A stretch of DNA of 64,000 nt from the NCBI GenBank assembly GCA_036898135.1, contig CM072513.1, positions 89,411,066 to 89,475,065 on the forward strand, written 5' to 3'. Under the pieces are notes generated by a model. That model was not told the origin of the DNA. It saw only the letters and a program-made list of their open reading frames with translations, and searched no databases. Source of the stretch: Oncomelania hupensis. Lineage: Eukaryota; Mollusca; Gastropoda; Littorinimorpha; Pomatiopsidae. A program made the translations under genes and the position numbers. Below are positions 53,873-62,994 of this stretch, one piece after another. Position 1 is the first letter of the stretch. Every line of letters starts with the position of its first letter.

Positions 53873-54466
53873 ATCCCTCCTCACCCATCATTTACAAACG
53901 GGCGATCTTCCCGCTCCCCTCCTTTCCTCTCCCCACACACATCTGGGGTCTAAAAGAGACGTGCAGTTGGTGTTGCTGTTCTTTGTTTTTAGTCACCAGT
54001 CGGTGTATGATAGAATTTCATCACCCTTAATCCTAAGCAAACATTTTCGTTTGCGCGCAGAGATCACATTCCTAGGAACGCGGGTCAACAACACATTCGA
54101 TCATTACAGGACTAGACTTACATATAGTCCGTTGCGTGTACTTTTAACTTTTAACCCAGTACTGCAGTTAAGCTTAGCAAATTCATTAGATTAAAACTAC
54201 AGTATTGTATACAACTTAACTGGCAAGTGCAAAGTGCGAGGCGCCTTGAATCGCCACGTACCGCGAGATATGTGCGCTAAATATAAATCGTTGCTTCGAA
54301 GACAAAGAAGAATACCTTAAGATAAATGAAAACAAAATTGCCAAAAAAAAACAACATAGAAACTTGAAAGTCTTGCCTTGGGTAACAAAACATTCTACCT
54401 TGCACGAATGGTTATATTACATGATAATCCAAACAAAAAACGTAAAAGGTAAATGTAAAAGGTAAA
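53873..54466. other. unassigned stretch
   Basis: No gene recognised. Frames at 53827 and 53961 run partly into retroposon A and have no domain. Confidence 0.5.
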
Positions 54467-54736
54467 GGTAGTCCCATAGCCTTGTGGCCGTAGGGGAGCG
54501 TGCTGTTGGAGATCACACTTATCGGGCCAGTTTAATGAGGGTGATGTCCATCTCTCTCCCTCGCTGCTTTACCTTCCCCACCCTTAAGAGAGTAGGTACT
54601 CAACTGGGGGCGTTGTTATTTGTCGCTTCACGTTTTGCGGTCACCCATCCAAGTGCTAACCGCACTGGACGGTGCTTAACTTGCGACACAGTAGCGAGTG
54701 CTCCAACCACTGCGCTATCCGACACCCCAGTAAAAC
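54467..54736 (-). mobile_element. chimeric tRNA/5S-rRNA SINE
   Basis: On the minus strand a tRNA-like segment (GGATAGCGCAGTGGTTGGAGC, 54726 downward) is followed directly by a 5S-like segment (AGTTAAGCACCGTC, then GGTTAGCACTTGGATGGGTGACCGC at 54681-54639). The latter matches the internal part of animal 5S rRNA, which contains the 5S polymerase III promoter. A body of about 170 bp follows, ending GGCCACAAGGCTATGGGAC. Head positions are visible by eye; the body is of unknown origin. Confidence 0.65.
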
Positions 54737-55053
54737 ACTAAAGCATTGAAAATATTATCCACAGTTACAGGATCGAGGTGGAAGAGAGTGTGTGGAGGGG
54801 GTGGGCTGGGGGAGAGGGTATATATAAGCTACACCCTATACTGTTCTTGCATTAGGGGAAATAGACATGTTTATACACTTCACATGCTTGGAGTAGAGAC
54901 GATTGCAGAATGGATGTTTTGGCCAGTAAGATTTTGCTACGCCTTGCTATAGAAGGCATGGGACAATTATTGCTGGCGTCAGTGTGTGACTCACTGGAGT
55001 ACAGCGCAATTTGCCTAGGTTCTGAAAGCATCAGGTTGGTTCGCATCTTTGTC
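54737..55053. other. unassigned stretch
   Basis: No gene recognised. GGTATATATAAGC near 54820 is TATA-like but no downstream gene is visible. Confidence 0.4.
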
Positions 55054-55067
55054 GGTGGTGTGACTGA

Positions 55068-55532
55068 TTTATTGATTGATTTATTGTTGCTTTAGGTCCA
55101 GCGGACTCCTCCGAGCCAAATCAGGACCGGACAATCCCCGATCCGCATAAAAGATCTGCTGAAACAACCCTAGTGGGAAAATTGAACGCCCTCCACCGGC
55201 CAGTCACTTTACAATAAAGACATCCCACGCGGGGGACGGCTGAGGGTTTACCTCAACTACGCGAACCCCCGGTTACAAAAACAAAATAGAATACAACCAT
55301 CATTACAAATCATCAACGAAACATATATACATATAAAATGCCTATATTGCTAAATACTAACATCATAGGAAGCCCTAGTGACCACCCAGCAGAAAGCGTC
55401 CAACACTCCCAAGCTGATCCAACAGACCTCATACACAAACAAGGAGTCTTGTCCAGGAAGAGTTTTCAAGAAAAAAGGTAGGTCATTGATCTAGCGAAGA
55501 AGAAGATAGTATAGCAGAGTGATAGGACAGAG
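55068..55532 (-). mobile_element. retroposon family A, copy 5, 5'-truncated, with target duplication
   Basis: Flanked by the 11-bp direct repeat GGTGGTGTGAC (55054-55064 and 55533-55543). The tail is (ATTG/ATTT)n at 55065-55087. The 5' end of the family (TATA-like part) is missing. Variable-length duplication, simple-repeat tail and 5' truncation together indicate insertion by target-primed reverse transcription. Confidence 0.85.
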
Positions 55533-55543
55533 GGTGGTGTGAC

Positions 55544-55869
55544 GGGAAATTTTTTAAAATTTTAATCCCAACAGCTGACTTTCTGTAATGGCTTTTTATA
55601 CTGTTTATATCTCTGTAGCCGAACTTTAAAATACGTACTTATTACACATTAATTAATTAATTAATGTAGTAGTAGTAAGCTTAGTAGTTATAGTAGTAGC
55701 AGTAGTAGTAGTAGTAATAGTAGTAGTAGTAGTGGTATTTATTTTTTAGTATTTTTGTTAGTCAAGAGGGCGTTATTTCCTATCCTATCCTATCCTATCC
55801 CGTAACTCGGAGGTCGTAGGGGCACCACAGATGATCGTTTAACCAGCGTACTCGCTCTTTTTCTTTCCT
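55544..55869. repeat. AT-rich stretch with (GTA)n and (TATCC)n
   Basis: (AGT)n at 55662-55735 with variants; TATCC units at 55776-55800. No gene recognised. Confidence 0.8.
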
Positions 55870-56330
55870 CAGCAACCCTGATGGCTTCGCTCAGTGTCAA
55901 ACCAGTCTATTCTCGAATGTTGTCCTCCCACCTCTTTTTCGGTCTCCCTCTTCTTCTACCTCCTTGCACTGTGCCTTGCAGGATGGTCTTTGCAAGGTCT
56001 GGTGATGTGGCCATACCATCGGAGTTTCTGTTTCTTCACCACTGTGAGCAGGTCATCGTGTTGCCCAATGGCTTGCATGATGGTCTGTCGGACTTCGTCG
56101 TTGGTGATTTGCTGGGTATAATAAATGCCCAGAAGTCTTCTGTAGCACCTCATCTCCATGCTTTGTATTCTTCGTTGTAGATCTGCTGTGAGGGTCCATG
56201 TTTCGCAAGCGTATAGGAAGATGGAGATGACAAGGGAACACAGCAGTCTTACCTTGGAATGTAGACTGATGGTCCTGTCTTTCCAAATGGGCTTCAACCT
56301 TGCTTCGTCACAGGCTCAAATTCTTTTTAA
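55870..56330 (-). pseudogene. LINE ORF2 C-terminal fragment
   Basis: The minus-strand frame 56297-55956 reads KPIWKDRTISLHSKVRLL, SLVISIFLYACETWTL, MRCYRRLLGI and KKQKLRWYGHI, motifs that follow the reverse transcriptase domain in many animal non-LTR retrotransposons. It continues past a frame change into a GRRRGRPKKRWEDNIRE-like segment (near 55950-55890). No reverse transcriptase core and no 5' end are present: a short 5'-truncated relic. Confidence 0.8.
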
Positions 56331-56648
56331 TGCGCATACATTCTATATTCATTTCGTTCAGAATCGCTCAGCTGTCGAAGGCCTTATAACAGTGCGCTTG
56401 TTGCTAGCAATCTGGCGTTCTGGGCGGCTTATATTTGGCCAAGGATATGTGTGTTTCTTTGTAACAATGAGTTCACCTGAAAAACTGCCTGGTTGTCACA
56501 TTGACAAATATCATGGGAAATCGTTGCTCATCCCGACCGCTTGCCTTTGAATTGTTGGCGTAACCGTGCCCACCATACCAAATTTTCGCAGCGGTTATAT
56601 TTTTAGAAACAAACTGAATGTATTGATTTTTTTTTTAATGTACTTTTG
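56331..56648. other. unassigned stretch
   Basis: A plus-strand frame spans 56158-56550 but overlaps the LINE fragment on the other strand and shows no domain. Confidence 0.5.
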
Positions 56649-56767
56649 AAGGGTGTCGCGGTAGCGCAGTGTTAGGGCATACGCTAGCCATGTTTCATGT
56701 TAAAGCAACGTCACTATAAGGCACAGGAAAAGACTGAGACAAGCGCACGACACAACCCCCTCAGTTC

Positions 56768-56799
<32 letters not shown>

Positions 56800-56965
56800 A
56801 TCCGTGAATGGGTACCTGGATCTGTGTAGAACCGTATAAGGCAAAGGGGAGAGGAGATAGGAGCCGCATTCATTAAGCTGGCCTAGAGAAAATTGAGGTC
56901 CCAATCGCTTCCCTCCCCAACGACCAAAATCTAGGTTGCGAGGCCAACTTTACCTTTTTCTGTTG
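56649..56965 (+). mobile_element. SINE-like element with tRNA-like head and poly-C run
   Basis: GGTGTCGCGGTAGCGCAGTGTTAGGGC resembles the tRNA part of the 54467-54736 SINE, and AAAGCAACGTC follows. A pure C run of about 32 bp lies at 56768-56799. The end has GGTTGCGAGGCCAACTTTACC. Confidence 0.5.
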
Positions 56966-56984
56966 AGGGTATTTTGGGACTTAA

Positions 56985-57100
56985 CCTTATTTGTTTCCGG
57001 TGGGACAACGCTCGCTGTGTATTTTGGAAAAAAAAATCTCTGTGACTGAAATGTGTACCCTTGGGCTCCTTTAAGCTAAAGCCTGAGTGCGAATATTTCA
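56985..57100 (+). mobile_element. repeat family D, fragment
   Basis: GGTGGGACAACGCTCGCTGTG and the following GGGCTCCTTTAAGC match blocks in 27560 and 31042. Confidence 0.45.
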
Positions 57101-57189
57101 AATGCTAACTGAGGATATGAAATAAGCAAATAATTGGGCACTGTAGGTTATTTGATATAGTTTTGTATGGTTTTCACTGTCACAAGGTT

Positions 57190-57500
57190 ATCATGTTTGT
57201 AAATGTAGCAATCAAAACTGAGCATGTTAATAAAGGCAAGTCATCAAAAATAGTCGCGCTTACAACGTTTAGCACTCAAATAGTCGTGTTTATATAATTA
57301 TGTAGTCATAAAAATAGTAGTGTTTATAAATGTAATCGTCAAAAATGGGCATGTTTATAAATGTAGCAATCAGAAATTGTCTCGCGTTTAAAAGTCGAGT
57401 TTATAAATATTGTCATCAAAGATAGGCATGCTCATACATGTAGCAATAAAATATTTTTAAAAAATAGGCGAGTTTATAAATGCAGCAATCAAAGGATGGG
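57190..57500. repeat. diverged minisatellite of about 35 bp
   Basis: Loose repeats of GCATGTTTATAAATGTAGCAATCAAAA with strong divergence, about nine units. Confidence 0.7.
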
Positions 57501-57507
57501 CCTCTTT

Positions 57508-57891
57508 TGATACGATTGAGACGCGCACGATAGATCTGATCATTTTGTTTTGCAAAGCATGCAATGATAGCGTGTATTTATCTTTTGATTTGATTTTGCT
57601 TTGTTGCTTTGGAAATGTGTCCTTTTATTAAACAAACAAACAAATGATCAAACAGCAAATATAAGTTAGGCTCCTAGCCCAGGGGGGCCGTATAGCCAGA
57701 CAATGGAGGGAAGATGGTGGGGATAGGGATACACAATATATACATAGTGATTACAAGAACGGCGCTATATTACAAGACACCGCAGCCTCTAACTACAAAC
57801 AATAACATATGCACTAAATGAAAAAGCAACAACAATGTTAAAACATTTGTGACACCTCCTAAAAGAAAAATAATGAAATAAAATAAAATAA

Positions 57892-57930
<39 letters not shown>

Positions 57931-59960
57931 ATTTATGCACTCAAAAGAACAATCGCATAAAGATGCAAGATAAAACAAAAACAACAATCATCAGAGAAGT
58001 GAAAGAACAAGGGAAAGAATGCCAGAACAGTGAAGCACACATGCATGACCACCAAACAGTATTCAAATATTGGAGGAAAAAAAAAAACAATGCTGTACTA
58101 CTTAAAAAGTTAAAGTATTATTCCAATAAGACGATTTAAATTTATCAGTGTGCTTTTCGATTTCGAGTTCATTAGCTGATTTAATTTGAAGACATTTGGG
58201 TGATTCCTAAAATACCGTGGCAATAGGGAAAATCTATTGTCTTTTAGAAGGGGATTAGTACAATTAAACAAATAATGGAATTCATCACCTATTTCATTTA
58301 AATCACACAAAGAACACAATCTCTTTTCTCTGGGAATATTTATATATCTTTGAGTTTGAATCGGAAGTTTGTGGCAACCGAGTCTAAATTTTAACAGATT
58401 TATTCTAAAAAATTGTGACAAATTAACTAAATAATCCTCAAAACAAAACTTTTCCTTAAAAATTCTGTAAGTAATACAACTGTTATGCTCATTTATATTC
58501 TGATGCCAGATTTGCAAAAATTGGTCTTTAAGGCGTTGTTTGACTAGATCCTTAAAATAATTCGAAAATAACTACAACCACGCAACCATATGAAAGACAA
58601 ACCGAGATCGTCCAAAAGAGAACGAACAGTATTTAACCAAGATAATTTATACTCACTATTAAAAAAACAAATAAGAGCACAGACGAAACATAAGCACCGA
58701 CATTTTTGTGGAATCGTTACAACAATCGATACACAATTTATACCAAAAACAAAGTAACCTGCACTTTACATCCTCACCCAAAACCGTGCAAGTTTTTACG
58801 TTAAGGATCATTTTCAAACATTTTAGTTGCAACCTATCATATATTTCCATTTTTTCGTGAGCCCACACCTCGCAGTTATACAATAGAATCGGTTTGATAC
58901 ATTTATCAAAGAGACCTAGCTGGACATCAAGCGGCAAATCTTACTTTCTACACTTCCTTAAAAGTGCATACATCGCACGTTCAGCTGACTCGCTATGGGC
59001 TTTCAAGTTCTTTTGAAATTTATTGTTATAATGAAAGAGGGTGCCTAAATATTTATATTCCCAAGCTATTTGAAGGATTACAACATTAAACTTGAAGACA
59101 GGCAACTTACATTAGGGCTTTTAACATAAGATTTAGCTTTTTGATACATATCTTTGATCACTATCAAAACTCTTCCAGAAATACCATTGTTGAATAATTT
59201 TCCCCAAAGCAAATTACGCTGTACATTATTAAGTGCCTTTTTATAATCTACAAATGTAGTAAACAATCTTTTCTTTTGTTGTAAGTAAATATCAATTAGA
59301 CAGTACAGTGCAAAAACATGATCAGTGGTTGAGTTACCTTTTCTAAAACCTGCTTGTTCATTACCTAATAAATTACTGGACTCTATAAATAAATTTATCC
59401 TAATATTAATAATGCTAGTAAAAAGTTTACCCAAATAGCTAAGAAGAGTTATACTCCGTAATTGTCTACATTCAACGTGTCTCTAGAAGAAGATTTTGTA
59501 TAATGTTCATAATTTTCGTCGCTCAATATTGTTAAGAATTCTCTGGAATTACTTGATCGACCGAAGCTTCGAGATAGATCTGGTATTAGCTAAGCGATTC
59601 TTCTAACCTGAAGTACGTTCTATGACGTAAGATAGTGCATAGTTCCGGTGACGAGTTTTATTTTGATTGGATCTTATTGCGTCATGCTGGAATGCTCGAA
59701 CTTTTTCTCGATTGCAGGAAGGCTATACAAGTAATACCATGTCTGCTTGTATGAATGATTTATGATGATTTTTGATGATGATCTTTGAAGTGATTCTTGT
59801 ATGCAGTTGACGTTTGCTGAATAAAGTTGGAAAACTTTATTCGACGACTCCTGCCTTTTTGCTTAGTGAACAGGCTGCGTGGATAAACGAATTCGAGTTA
59901 CACTTATCAAGATTCAAACATCGGGGCTGAATCGGCTATTGATAAATCACACGTGTAACA
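57508..59960 (+). mobile_element. old solo LTR, family C, split by a LINE
   Basis: The first about 100 bp (57508-57606: CGCGCACGATAGATCTGATC, TTTTGCAAAGCATGCAATG) and the rest (about 59478-59960) align consecutively with the LTR at 60874-61507. It ends GTGTAACA. The flanks TCTTT (57503-57507) and CCTTT (59961-59965) match at four of five bases. No primer site or coding region follows. Confidence 0.7.
57607..59478 (-). mobile_element. non-LTR retrotransposon (LINE) fragment
   Basis: Three minus-strand frames in order. 59434-59078: reverse transcriptase fingers/palm start, with GNEQAGFRKGNSTTDHVFAL and TFVDYKKALNNV (the DYxKAFD motif with N for D). 58937-58659: CIKPILLYNCEVW, RLQLKCLKMILN. 58517-58110: RLGCHKLPIQTQR and a C-x2-C-x8-H-x4-C motif (CSLCDLNEIGDEFHYLFNC) typical of LINE C-termini. 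The YxDD region between the first two is missing. The 3' side is (AAAC)n at 57631-57643. An (AAAT)n tract lies inside at 57884-57931. Confidence 0.8.
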
Positions 59961-59965
59961 CCTTT

Positions 59966-60150
59966 ATAACTGTAGTAATCCCAAGAATTTCCCGTGTGGA
60001 ATAATTAGAATATCAAATTCCGTTACCTGTGGTTAATAAATACTGTAGATCATAACAATCTGACAGCGTACCTGATATCTAGACTACTATGTCTCTCTAC
60101 TCTAGTTTATGTTTGGTCGTCAGATTTACATTATGTCTGTATCTCTTTGT
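59966..60150. other. short unassigned stretch
   Basis: No gene or repeat recognised. Confidence 0.5.
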
Positions 60151-60159
60151 CTGACTTTC

Positions 60160-60376
60160 GGTGTATGTCTGCCTGTCTGTCTCTGTCCGTCTATCTGTCT
60201 GTCTGTCTCTCTCTCCCTCTCTCTCTCTCTGTTGTTTTACATGGGGATTATTTGCGTTGCCCTGTCTGTCTGTCTCTCTGTCTCTCTCTCTCTCTGTTGT
60301 TTTACATAGAGATTATTTGCGTTGCCCTGTCTCTCTGTCTGTCTGTCTGTCTCTCTCTGTTGTTTTGCATTGAGAT
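60160..60376. repeat. TGTC/TCTC microsatellite with 70-75-bp minisatellite
   Basis: CTGTCTGTCTCTC runs alternate with three copies of TGTTGTTTTACATxGxGATTATTTGCGTTGCC (the third copy diverged). The frames through it are artefacts. Confidence 0.9.
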
Positions 60377-60789
60377 AATCTACATTACAATTTTAAATGG
60401 ACTTGTTTATGTATGATTCTTGAGCTTGAGTACCTTTTGAACTGTTGAGTGGTATAGTTACTAATTACAATAAACACGTAATCAGTTTGTTTTTTAAAAG
60501 AAATATTATCTATATAGCAATAGTTAATATTCCAATTCTTCCTTTATATGTTCCCCTCCACTGAAGTGGCAATATCTGACCCACTATAGTTTACTTAATT
60601 AGTTATAGAAAATTCTCACCAACACTGCAACACTGATTTCATATTCCCAAATATTATAAATGTGATTTTGAACAAGGTATGTGTGTGGCGGTATATATAT
60701 ATTCTGCTATTACCGAAGTTGTTTCTCGTTCCTGACGAAGAGAAATCACAAATCACGAAGGCTCAAACAAGGTGTTGAATCGGCAAATT
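60377..60789. other. unassigned stretch
   Basis: AT-rich. No gene or repeat recognised. Confidence 0.5.
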
Positions 60790-60791
60790 CC

Positions 60792-60873
<82 letters not shown>
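60790..60873. repeat. (AAT)n(GAT)n microsatellite
   Basis: About 13 AAT units then about 14 GAT units. The LTR at 60874 starts directly at its end, so this element inserted in, or at the edge of, a microsatellite. Confidence 0.95.
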
Positions 60874-60874
<1 letters not shown>

Positions 60875-61507
60875 GTTACGTTGAAACGTGAACGAAAATA
60901 TGTCGGAAGCGCGCACAATAGATCTAATCGTTTCGTTTTGCAAAGTATTCAATAATGGTGTTTATTTACCTTTGATTTGAGTTTGCATTGTTGTTAGGAG
61001 AGGCTTTGTATAACGTTGATAATTTGCGTTAGTCGATATTATTTGAGAATCTTCTGGATATGCGTGTTTACTCTTGATAGAAATTTCCGGATGGATATCG
61101 AAGGTCGTGAATGTTCCCGGAAGTAGAGAAAATGTGAATGACGTAAGTCAGTGATGACGATCTTTAGTTCGATTGGTGGCAGTGCGTCATTTCTACCACG
61201 TACCAAATCGTTCCAGAAAAGAGAGAGGTTATTTAATCGTGAGCCGAGTCGCTGTTGAGATAGTAAAGTTGTTGATAGTGATTTGGAAAGTTGCTGTGAA
61301 AGTTGTTGAGTTGAATTGAGAATTGTATGCAGTTGTTGATGTGTGCTGAATAAAAGTGGAAAACTTCATACGTCGACTTTGTGACTTGTATGCTGTTTGG
61401 ACGGGCTGTGTGAATAAACGAATCTGAGTTACACCCTATCAGGAATTCAAGCATCGGGGCTGAATCAGATACTGATAGAAAACACCAACATCAAACAGAG
61501 TGTAACA
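60874..61507 (+). repeat. 5' LTR, family C
   Basis: 634 bp with ends TGTTAC and GTAACA. It contains GCTGAATAAAAGTGGAAAAC (polyadenylation signal) and TTATTTAATCG. The candidate primer site TGGGGGTCAAGCC starts at 61511, three bases after the LTR. Confidence 0.85.
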
Positions 61508-62079
61508 TTTTGGGGGTCAAGCCGCGATTCACGCCATAGCCAAGGGTTCAACTGCTACAACAAGCGAGTCAACGTTACGAGAGGCAGTCATCGAGGGTAG
61601 CCGCCAACGAGTTGCGTCGAGAGGGGCCAACATACTGGGACTACATCCGATAGATTCGGGTTGACTGCAAGGGCGTGTAGTCGCCGAAGAGTTGCTTCGT
61701 GAGCGAACAACAGAGCGGGACTACGTAGCTGCCGTAAGACTACGTCGAGGGACAGTCTCGGAGCTACATCGCCAGTGAGAGCGACGAGCGAACGTCGCGT
61801 CTACTTCAGCACAGGAGCGTGTACATCAACACTAGCGTGGTGCAGCGTCGCATACGACGAGGACAGCGGGGCCTGCGTCAGCGAAAGCGACTAGTGACAA
61901 GCATCAGCGCTACTGCAGAAAGCGTGCTGTTCTAGAACAGTCTAGAAAGGTACAGCACAGTCAAGAACTTTCCAGAAAAAAAGAACTCTACAGTCAAGAA
62001 CTTTCTAGAAGAAGAACCTTCCAGAAAAGAACTTTCTAGAAAAGAACTTTCTTGAAAAGAACTTTCCAAAAGCATCAAG

Positions 62080-62994
62080 ATGGCTGACTTCTGGCAGAAA
62101 GGGGTTGAACTGAATCTAAAAGGCAAGCAGCTGACGGAGTATGTCAAATCCCAGGAGAGAATACGAGAAAGAGAATTGGAAGAGAAGCGTCTAGAAAAAG
62201 AAATAGAACTAGAACAGAAGCGTCTAGAAATTGAACAGCAGCGGCAAGAAAAAGAAGAGCAACGACGTCGTGAAGAAAGAGAAATAGAGGAGCAGCGACG
62301 TCGTGAAGACAGAGAATTTGAACTGAAGCGTCTGGAAATTGAACAGCAGCAGCAAGAAAGAGATCGTCAGTACCAGCTAGAGTTGGCGCGTATCCAGAAC
62401 AATCAGCATGCGCCACAAGTCACCAACGACCATACGGCTCCAAAATTGCCAGCTTTCGTCGACGGGAAGGACCAGATCGACAGCTATCTGGCGAGATTCG
62501 AAAGGTTCGCCGAAAGCTCCAATTGGCAACCTCGAGACTGGGCGATTCGACTAAGTGCACTTCTGACGGGGCAAGCTCTCGAAGTTTACACCAGACTGTC
62601 GAACGATGACGCCAAAAACTACGACGTCTTGAAAGAGGCCCTGTTGCAGTGCTACAACTTTACAGAGAAGGGCTACCGTAAACGCTTCCGTGAATGCCGG
62701 CCTAAGTCAGACGAGACGCCAAAGCAGTTTGTGGAGCGCCTGTCGTCATATCTACACAAGTGGGTGGAGTTATCAGGCGAAATGAAGTCTTACGACAGTC
62801 TCCATGACCTGATTGTGAAAGAACAATTTCTCAATGCCTGTCACAAGGACCTAGCGACCCACTTAGAAGAACAAAAGCTGCAGACGCTTAAAGATGTGAC
62901 TGAGGCTGCTGAAAGATATCTCATCGCTCTCATGGGAAAACCCTGGGGCCACCCAGCGCGACGAAACATTTTCAGAAGACTGGAAACCATGTGA
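62080..62994 (+). CDS. gag: Gag (capsid) of the 60874 element
   Basis: 304 codons starting MADFWQKGVELNLKGKQL (context AAGATGGCT, like the 7178 gag). Coiled coil of K/E/R/Q with heptad character at about 25-105. SCAN-like capsid at about 125-270 (IDSYLARFERFAESSNW, LKEALLQCYNFTEKGYRKRFR, ETPKQFVERLSSYLHKW). The frame ends shortly after the capsid and has no zinc knuckle; the knuckle lies in the -1 frame. The heptamer GGGAAAA at 62934-62940 lies in the overlap in the correct phase for -1 slippage. Either Gag is made without nucleocapsid and the rest by frameshifting, or this copy has a small indel. Confidence 0.8.
   Translation: MADFWQKGVELNLKGKQLTEYVKSQERIRERELEEKRLEKEIELEQKRLEIEQQRQEKEEQRRREEREIEEQRRREDREFELKRLEIEQQQQERDRQYQLELARIQNNQHAPQVTNDHTAPKLPAFVDGKDQIDSYLARFERFAESSNWQPRDWAIRLSALLTGQALEVYTRLSNDDAKNYDVLKEALLQCYNFTEKGYRKRFRECRPKSDETPKQFVERLSSYLHKWVELSGEMKSYDSLHDLIVKEQFLNACHKDLATHLEEQKLQTLKDVTEAAERYLIALMGKPWGHPARRNIFRRLETM

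Noticed and set aside
54639..54681. 5S rRNA gene
   Set aside because: Only the internal 43 bp resemble 5S; the ends are replaced by tRNA-like and unrelated sequence.
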